Of a stretch of DNA of 37,422 nucleotides, positions 33,014 through 37,422 are shown in pieces. The stretch covers positions 1 through 37,422 of the forward strand of contig JAZTYO010000043.1 in NCBI GenBank assembly GCA_045636945.1, given 5' to 3'. This DNA is from UMGS172 sp045636945. Lineage in GTDB: Bacteria > Bacillota > Clostridia > Oscillospirales > Acutalibacteraceae. The notes under the pieces were generated by a model. The model searched no databases, was not told the DNA's origin, and saw only the letters and a list, made by a program, of their open reading frames with translations. A program made the translations under genes and the position numbers. Each line of letters opens with the position of its first letter. Position 1 is the stretch's first letter.

Positions 33014-34237
33014 ATGACTTGTTATGACGAGCTCGTTGAACGTGGACTAATTGCCCAGGTTACCAACGAAGAAGAAATAAGAAAGATGGTCAACGCCGGT
33101 GAAGCAACCTTTTACATCGGTTTTGACCCCACTGCCGATAGCTTGCACGTTGGTCACTTTATGGCACTTTGCCTTATGAAGCGTTTGCAGATGGCAGGCA
33201 ACAAGCCTATAGCTCTTATCGGTGGCGGTACCGGTTATATCGGTGACCCCTCGGGACGTACCGATATGAGAAGTATGATGACACCTGAGATCATTCAGCA
33301 CAACTGTGATTGCTTTAAGGCACAAATGAGCAAATTTATTGAGTTCGGTGAAGGCAAAGCTCAGATGGTAAACAACGCTGATTGGTTGCTGAAGCTCAAC
33401 TATATCGAGCTTCTTCGTGAGGTTGGTGCTTGCTTCTCGGTTAATAATATGCTCCGTGCCGAGTGTTACAAGCAGAGAATGGAAAAAGGCCTTTCATTCT
33501 TAGAGTTCAACTATATGATTATGCAGTCTTACGACTTTTATCATCTTTTTAAGGAATACGGCTGTAATATGCAGTTCGGCGGTGACGACCAGTGGTCCAA
33601 TATGCTTGGCGGTACCGAGCTTATCAGAAAGAAGCTTGGTAAGGATGCCCACGCAATGACTATTACCTTGTTGCTCAACTCAGAGGGCAAGAAGATGGGT
33701 AAAACAGCAAACGGTGCTGTTTGGCTTGATGCAGAAAAGACCAAGCCCTACGATTTCTTTCAGTATTGGAGAAACGTTGACGATGCAGACGTTATCAAGT
33801 GTATGAAATTGCTCACCTTCATTCCTCTCGAGGAGATTTATGAGTATGAAAAGCTTGAGGGTAGCGAGCTTAACGCTGTTAAGGAGCGTTTGGCTTTCGA
33901 ACTTACCAAGATGATTCATGGTGAGGAAGAAGCTCAAAAGGCTCTTGATACTGCTCGTTCATTGTTCGCAGGCGGTGCCAAGGCTGATATGCCTAACACT
34001 GCTGTTCCTTGCGATATGTTTGAGAATGGCGAAATCGGTCTGCTCGATGTTATGATGCTTGCAGGACTTATTCCTTCAAAGGGTGAGGGTCGCCGTCTTG
34101 TTCAGCAGGGTGGTGTTTCCATCAATGATGAGAAGGTTACTGACCCTGCAAAGCGCATCACCAAGGATGAGCTTTCGGGCGATGGCATCATTATTAAGAA
34201 GGGTAAAAAGGTTTTTCACAAGATTACTACTTTCTAA
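33014..34237 (+). CDS. tyrS: Tyrosyl-tRNA synthetase
   Basis: TyrS charges tRNA-Tyr. The 407 residues contain YIGFDPTADSLHVGHFMALC, whose HVGH is the class I HIGH motif, the tyrosine pocket (FLEFNYMIMQSYDFYHLF, QFGGDDQWSNMLGG), the KMSKS-equivalent GKKMGKTANGAVW, and a C-terminal S4 domain (EGRRLVQQGGVSINDEKVTD). CTGGAGGAA lies 8 nt before the ATG. Unlike many Firmicute tyrS genes it has no T-box leader. Confidence 0.95.
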   Translation: MTCYDELVERGLIAQVTNEEEIRKMVNAGEATFYIGFDPTADSLHVGHFMALCLMKRLQMAGNKPIALIGGGTGYIGDPSGRTDMRSMMTPEIIQHNCDCFKAQMSKFIEFGEGKAQMVNNADWLLKLNYIELLREVGACFSVNNMLRAECYKQRMEKGLSFLEFNYMIMQSYDFYHLFKEYGCNMQFGGDDQWSNMLGGTELIRKKLGKDAHAMTITLLLNSEGKKMGKTANGAVWLDAEKTKPYDFFQYWRNVDDADVIKCMKLLTFIPLEEIYEYEKLEGSELNAVKERLAFELTKMIHGEEEAQKALDTARSLFAGGAKADMPNTAVPCDMFENGEIGLLDVMMLAGLIPSKGEGRRLVQQGGVSINDEKVTDPAKRITKDELSGDGIIIKKGKKVFHKITTF

Positions 34238-34257
34238 TTTTAATCACAAAATAATGT

Positions 34258-34289
34258 GACCCGTTACTCAAAGTAACGGGTCTGTTTTT
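34258..34289 (+). terminator. Terminator of tyrS
   Basis: GACCCGTTACT (34258-34268) pairs perfectly with AGTAACGGGTC (34272-34282), loop CAA, then TGTTTTT. It may also serve the converging gerQ-like gene, though the T run on that side is weaker. Confidence 0.85.
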
Positions 34290-34293
34290 ACAT

Positions 34294-34902
34294 TTATACC
34301 TTCAAAAGTCTGCCGTATTCTTCATCAAGCACTATTGTTACGAATCTCAGTGAGAAAATGTCACACACGACAAGTGTTTGAGGCTCGATAACGTCGATTA
34401 TGATATAGCTTGCGCCAACGTCGTGCAATACACCTACGCGTTGCTCAACTGCATCGCCGATAAAGAACTCACATCGTACCCAACGGCCTATATACTGCCT
34501 TAAATAAGCAGGTAAAAAGTCGGTATTGGTCATTGTTTCGGGACGTAAGCTTATGGTATTACCACCCGGTGCGGTTGTTGTCATATTGGACTGATTATTA
34601 GGCATCATCATACCGTTGCCCATATTCATTCCGCTGTTTGTCCAGCTGTTCTGACCGGAACCCGACATTCCGCTGTTCATATTCTGATTCGTCATACCGT
34701 TACTCATCGGCATATTACCGCTGTTGTTCATACAACCGCCATGACGGTAATTGTTGTTATTGTTTATCCATCTGACTGAAGAATCGGGATGATTTTGCAT
34801 ATACATTCTCTGTTCAGGTGTGAGAGAACGAGATGCAGGCTGATAACCGCTTGTATCATTGCCGTTTGAGTTCAACATTCCTTGATTTCCCATATAATTC
34901 AT
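34294..34902 (-). CDS. gerQ: GerQ-like spore coat protein
   Basis: GerQ is an inner coat protein needed for CwlJ to be retained and to act at germination; in Bacillus it is cross-linked by transglutaminase. The C-terminal part (about residues 127-202) with FLPAYLRQYIGRWVRCEFFI and a series of beta strands ending VCDIFSLRFVTIVLDEEYG resembles the GerQ domain. The first 115 residues are low-complexity, rich in Asn, Met, Gly and Ser (NSGMNMGNGMMMPNNQSN), as is common in coat proteins. It lies 22 nt downstream of the cwlJ-like gene, the same pairing as in Bacillus, which supports both names. Confidence 0.78.
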   Translation of the reverse strand: MNYMGNQGMLNSNGNDTSGYQPASRSLTPEQRMYMQNHPDSSVRWINNNNNYRHGGCMNNSGNMPMSNGMTNQNMNSGMSGSGQNSWTNSGMNMGNGMMMPNNQSNMTTTAPGGNTISLRPETMTNTDFLPAYLRQYIGRWVRCEFFIGDAVEQRVGVLHDVGASYIIIDVIEPQTLVVCDIFSLRFVTIVLDEEYGRLLKV

Positions 34903-34924
34903 AAACTAACTCCTTAAATTATTG

Positions 34925-35368
34925 CTATGTTTCCCAATATTGGGACGTTGGTCGATAAAAACAATGCTGATTTATTCGTGTGTGAAAAACTCCCGAACCG
35001 TTTCTCGGGAAATATTGGTCGCAATTTGAGGAAAACGGGTTGAAATACCACAAACAGTCGCCGACTGCAGGGAGTGAGTTACCTGACAATGCCCAATCAG
35101 CAACCTGATAATTTTCACTTGTAGGCGACATATTATAAATGTTTTGTGAGTTGTACTGACCGCCAATTTCTGTCCTTGCACAGTCAAACTGGTACGGCTG
35201 GAATATAACGTTCTGAATATCGCCTTGTCCTGTTCTGAGATATTCACCGCCTGCAACGTGAACACGGTTCATTATAACTGTAGCAACGGCTTGCTGACCC
35301 GTAAGACCTTCTCCGCCTGCTTCACACTGTATTATTCTTGCCAAAAGTTCTCTTGCGTTAAATGGCAT
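34925..35368 (-). CDS. cwlJ: CwlJ/SleB-type spore cortex lytic hydrolase
   Basis: CwlJ degrades spore cortex peptidoglycan at germination. The 147 residues cover the Hydrolase_2 (SleB-like) domain: ARELLARIIQCEAGGEGLTG with the catalytic glutamate E16, QQAVATVIMNRV, FQPYQFDC, and CLWYFNPF near the end. There is no signal peptide or peptidoglycan-binding domain, as in CwlJ and unlike SleB. It is followed by the gerQ-like gene. A CATATTAT box about 34 nt before the start codon resembles -10 elements of sporulation sigma factors. Confidence 0.88.
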   Translation of the reverse strand: MPFNARELLARIIQCEAGGEGLTGQQAVATVIMNRVHVAGGEYLRTGQGDIQNVIFQPYQFDCARTEIGGQYNSQNIYNMSPTSENYQVADWALSGNSLPAVGDCLWYFNPFSSNCDQYFPRNGSGVFHTRINQHCFYRPTSQYWET

Positions 35369-35401
35369 AATTTATCTTCACCCTTACATCGGTTTCTATA
35401 T

Positions 35402-35409
35402 ATAATATG
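35402..35409 (-). promoter_or_regulatory. Sporulation sigma-factor-like -10 box upstream of cwlJ
   Basis: On the minus strand CATATTAT stands about 34 nt before the cwlJ start, similar to sigma-E (CATACAnT) or sigma-G boxes. I see no convincing -35, so only the known mother-cell expression of cwlJ supports it. Confidence 0.3.
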
Positions 35410-35448
35410 CAGTAAATAAATTAATGACAAAAGGGAAGGGGACAATTT

Positions 35449-35475
35449 AAAAAAGAGGACTCATTAAGAGTCCTC
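35449..35475 (-). terminator. Terminator of the Xer-type recombinase gene
   Basis: GAGGACTC (35455-35462) pairs with GAGTCCTC (35468-35475), with six T residues following on the minus strand. The stem overlaps the last codons and stop of the gene. Confidence 0.8.
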
Positions 35476-36483
35476 CTCATCTTTGCTTTCACTATTCTTA
35501 TTTATTGATGGTTTAACACCTGACAACGGATTTTTATTGAACGCTTCTTCAACCTGACGGTTGGCTACGTGGGTATAAATCTGTGTTGTACCAAGGTTTT
35601 CGTGACCTAAAACATCTTTCAAAACACGTATATCAACACCACCCATCTGATACATAAGCGTTGCAGCAGTATGACGCAGTTTATGTGCAGAAAATCCTTG
35701 CCCACCTAGTCCTGCTTTATCGAGAAATGTGTATACAATGTGCTGAACTGTTTTATTACTGATGCGTTGCCTTCTTGCACTCAAAAACAGTGCATTTTTG
35801 TCTTTTTGAGCAACACCGTCATTGGGTCTTACTTGCATATAAGCCTTTACAGCGAGCATACAAGCCTCATTTAGATATATAACACGTTCCTTGTTGCCTT
35901 TACCGGTGATTTTTAATGAATTATCCTCACGAATATCGGTGTAATTTAATGAACAAAGCTCTGATAAGCGCATTCCGCAGTTCAAAAACAGAGTTAAAAT
36001 GCAAAAATCACGTTCCTTATGGGGTCCGTCAACAGATTTTAAAAGGTCTATACTTTGCTCCAAGGAAAGATGCACAGGTAATGATTTTTTTAGCTTCGGT
36101 GTATCCAATTCAGCGGCAGGATTAACCTTTAAAAGATGTAAATTATTAGTAAGATACTTAAAAAACACCCTCAATGCCGATACCTTACGGGCTCTTGCAG
36201 CAGCACCGTTTGAACGTTCGTTCTTGCAATAGACAATAAAAGCATAAAGGTCGGTCATAGAAACCGATTTCAGTATATCTTCATCAATATCGTTTACAAT
36301 AATATCCGAGAAATCGGTACCATTAGGCACAAGACCACGCTGAAGCTTCAGAAATTTGAAGAATAGGGTAAGGTCAAGATAATATTGCTCAATCGTCTTA
36401 GTTGCTTTGCCTTTGATAGTTTCACTGTATACCAAAAAATCACGCAAAATAGGTGCAGTAGCGTTCAGAGTGGCAAGATCCAT
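35464..36483 (-). CDS. Xer-type tyrosine recombinase
   Basis: A 339-residue tyrosine recombinase with an N-terminal SAM-like core-binding domain (residues 8-120) and a catalytic domain holding the full active site: R172 (CGMRLSELCSLN), K195 (GKGNKER), H267 and R270 (SAHKLRHTAATLMYQ), H294 (VLGHENLGTTQIYTHV) and nucleophile Y303. These fit XerC/XerD; 339 residues is somewhat long, near single-recombinase types such as XerS. In the gap before it the motif ATTATACAAAA recurs, including at its own promoter (36504-36514). A chromosome-dimer resolvase or the integrase of a local element are both possible. GGATGTGA precedes the ATG. Confidence 0.88.
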   Translation of the reverse strand: MDLATLNATAPILRDFLVYSETIKGKATKTIEQYYLDLTLFFKFLKLQRGLVPNGTDFSDIIVNDIDEDILKSVSMTDLYAFIVYCKNERSNGAAARARKVSALRVFFKYLTNNLHLLKVNPAAELDTPKLKKSLPVHLSLEQSIDLLKSVDGPHKERDFCILTLFLNCGMRLSELCSLNYTDIREDNSLKITGKGNKERVIYLNEACMLAVKAYMQVRPNDGVAQKDKNALFLSARRQRISNKTVQHIVYTFLDKAGLGGQGFSAHKLRHTAATLMYQMGGVDIRVLKDVLGHENLGTTQIYTHVANRQVEEAFNKNPLSGVKPSINKNSESKDEEDS

Positions 36484-36540
36484 AAAAAATCACATCCAAT
36501 AGATATTGTATAATAGCTTAAATTACGCTATGAATTGTAC

Positions 36541-36572
36541 TGCAATTATACAAAATATTTTGTATAATTGCA
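36541..36572. repeat. 32-bp perfect palindrome built from the 11-bp motif
   Basis: The 16-nt halves (36541-36556 and 36557-36572) are exact reverse complements. They hold ATTATACAAAA (36545-36555) and its inverse TTTTGTATAAT (36558-36568), separated by only 2 bp. It lies 58 nt upstream of the recombinase start codon. The short spacing suits a dimeric DNA-binding protein better than a recombinase crossover site. Confidence 0.8.
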
Positions 36573-36612
36573 ATTCATTATCTAACCAAAACGACAGGTG
36601 AACATTTGTGCA

Positions 36613-36644
36613 ATTATACAAAATATGGCCAAAATTATACAAAA
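36613..36644 (+). repeat. Two direct copies of ATTATACAAAA, 21 bp apart
   Basis: Exact copies at 36613-36623 and 36634-36644, starting 21 bp (two helical turns) apart, so a bound protein would sit on the same face of the DNA. Together with 36504-36514 (one mismatch, minus orientation), the palindrome and the site at 37237-37264, at least seven copies exist within 760 bp. Confidence 0.75.
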
Positions 36645-36938
36645 TCAAACCATATAATTTGCTTACCGCTACTAAATTATGTCAAAATAAAGGGTGGTGC
36701 AGATATAAGAACGCAAATAATACTAAATAAATCAATAAATACATTTAAAACAATTTAGATATTACAATAAATAAGCAAACCGTATTTTCGCTGGGTAAAA
36801 GCTCACTAGTAACATTTCAATCAAAATATACCATTTTTAATGAAAAATACGACATATTTGAAAAAATCAAAAAATAGCAATCGGATAGCGTAAATTTATT
36901 TGATACAAGTATCATCTGAAAAAAACTGAGAGGATACA

Positions 36939-37023
36939 ATGGCAAATATATCTTTGAAAAAATTACGAATTTTTTAAGATTATAACTTTATTTAAGTTTA
37001 ACAAACAAAATGTGTATAGATAA
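36939..37023 (+). pseudogene. Possible remnant of an XRE-type (Cro/CI) helix-turn-helix regulator
   Basis: The ATG at 36939 follows GAGAGGA and gives MANISLKKLRIF before a TAA at 36975. The opening is what XRE regulators begin with. One frame over, the sequence continues FKIITLFKFNKQNVYR to a stop at 37021, which could be the next helix after a one-base change in a T run. A small palindrome (36901-36914) lies just upstream. The evidence is thin and the match may be chance. Confidence 0.22.
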
Positions 37024-37236
37024 AATAATCACAGATAAAATAATTATCCGTGATTAAAGAAAATGATAAATTAAGTGAACACAAAAATTAAGTTAGCAAT
37101 AATATAAGTAAATCAATTTTTAATATATTCAAACAAAGAGAAGATATATTTGATTATAACCATAAAATCAATAAATTTAGTTCAACGAGCAATTATCAAC
37201 TATTATCATAAAAATCTGCAAAAATCACTTCCCTGT

Positions 37237-37264
37237 ATTATACAAAACATTCATTTTGTACAAT
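37237..37264. repeat. 28-bp dif-like site with 11-6-11 geometry
   Basis: ATTATACAAAA (37237-37247), a 6-bp centre CATTCA, and TTTTGTACAAT (37254-37264) form inverted 11-bp arms with one mismatch. This is the layout of a Xer crossover site (dif): two 11-bp recombinase arms around a 6-bp strand-exchange region. The asymmetric centre would allow directional recombination. It ends exactly where base composition changes. Confidence 0.55.
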
Positions 37265-37422
37265 CAAAGTTCTATGCTGTTGAGGATCGCATCAATTACG
37301 TTAAAAACAACCTTCCCCTTTACTACATGGGATTTTGCTTGTTCAAAGCATATCCCTGGTTGCTTGATCGTGTCCTTGAAGACGGTCGACGAAGTTTTTT
37401 TGATAATCGTAAAAATATACCC
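37264..37422 (-). CDS. Possible C-terminal end of a coding sequence at the right edge (family uncertain)
   Basis: This 159-nt stretch is much richer in G+C than the DNA before it and looks coding. The minus frame is open from the edge to a TGA at 37264 and ends with CFEQAKSHVVKGKVVFNV, similar in wording to the C-termini of zinc-type alcohol dehydrogenase/quinone oxidoreductases (FEQA...GHxKGKVVxxV), though shorter than expected. Two plus-strand frames are also open; one, starting inside the AT-rich DNA, stays open from 37108 to the edge. I cannot decide among them with what is visible. Confidence 0.25.
   Translation of the reverse strand, partial: GYIFTIIKKTSSTVFKDTIKQPGICFEQAKSHVVKGKVVFNVIDAILNSIEL

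Larger units (their letters stand above)
36484..37236. other. AT-rich intergenic stretch without an intact gene
   Basis: About three quarters A+T, clearly richer than the rest of the window. It contains copies of the ATTATACAAAA motif at its left side (36504-36644), a palindrome TGATAC-AA-GTATCA (36901-36914), a possible helix-turn-helix gene remnant (36939-37023) and an imperfect stem of TAATCAC-GATAA with TTATC-GTGATTA (37026-37056). No complete coding sequence, tRNA or CRISPR array is visible. Confidence 0.7.

Noticed and set aside
36541..36572. The 32-bp palindrome as a recombinase crossover site
   Set aside because: Its 11-bp arms are only 2 bp apart and it is fully symmetric, so it lacks the 6-8 bp asymmetric centre needed; an operator or accessory site is more likely.
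36504..36644. Repeated ATTATACAAAA copies as a CRISPR array or replication iterons
   Set aside because: Copies are only 11 bp, irregularly spaced and in both orientations, with no spacers of constant length; no cas or rep gene is present.

Overview
The window looks like chromosome of a low-GC, endospore-forming Clostridia, most likely an Oscillospiraceae/Ruminococcaceae-type organism. Three things point there: the gene order nusB-xseA-xseB-ispA-dxs-tlyA-nadK-argR-recN, the spore genes (dipicolinate synthase dpaA/dpaB, a CwlJ-type hydrolase and a GerQ-like coat protein), and proteins of DUF5711 and DUF1292 type. Most of the sequence is ordinary, densely packed housekeeping DNA. The unusual material sits in the intergenic regions and at both edges.

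Layout. 1-340: start of an IS3-like transposase gene running off the left edge, next to a probable 6S RNA (minus strand). 364-3407 (minus): DUF1292 protein, dpaB/dpaA, and tRNA nucleotidyltransferase (cca). 3503-4879 (plus): murC. 5098-5497: a decayed DUF4091-type gene that keeps its promoter and terminator. 5564-9465 (minus): the polyamine importer operon potABCD behind a structured leader of about 185 nt and a promoter overlapped by a palindrome. 9951-18301 (plus): ruvCAB, an RNA methyltransferase, the ECF transporter energizing module ecfA1-ecfA2-ecfT, truA, a DUF5711 protein and a CvpA-family protein, followed by a ClpE-like unfoldase (18348-20651). 20660-22585: three tRNA genes (Gly-TCC, Arg-TCT, Ser-CGA), an anion permease, a 47-nt near-perfect palindrome and several terminators. 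22650-23457: a VOC-family gene fragment and a DivIVA-like coiled-coil protein. 23716-34237 (plus): nusB, a TsaD/Kae1-like paralogue, xseA, xseB, ispA, dxs, tlyA, nadK, argR, recN and tyrS. 34294-36483 (minus): gerQ-like, cwlJ-like, and a Xer-type tyrosine recombinase. 36484-37264: very AT-rich DNA without an intact gene, carrying repeated copies of one 11-bp motif. It ends exactly at a 28-bp site with 11-6-11 geometry, after which base composition changes abruptly.

How the genes work together. Dxs and IspA supply isoprenoid precursors, XseA/XseB and RecN with RuvABC process and repair DNA, and ArgR senses arginine. DpaA/B make the dipicolinate that loads the spore core; CwlJ and GerQ act together at germination. 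PotABCD imports spermidine/putrescine. EcfA1/A2/T drives vitamin uptake through S components encoded elsewhere.

The best candidates for something undescribed are (a) the pot leader RNA, whose long-range stem buries the potA ribosome binding site, together with the operator-like palindrome at its start point; and (b) the recombinase with the repeated ATTATACAAAA motif, including a dif-like 28-bp site at a sharp composition boundary. Everything here was read by eye. No homology search, covariance model or folding program was run.
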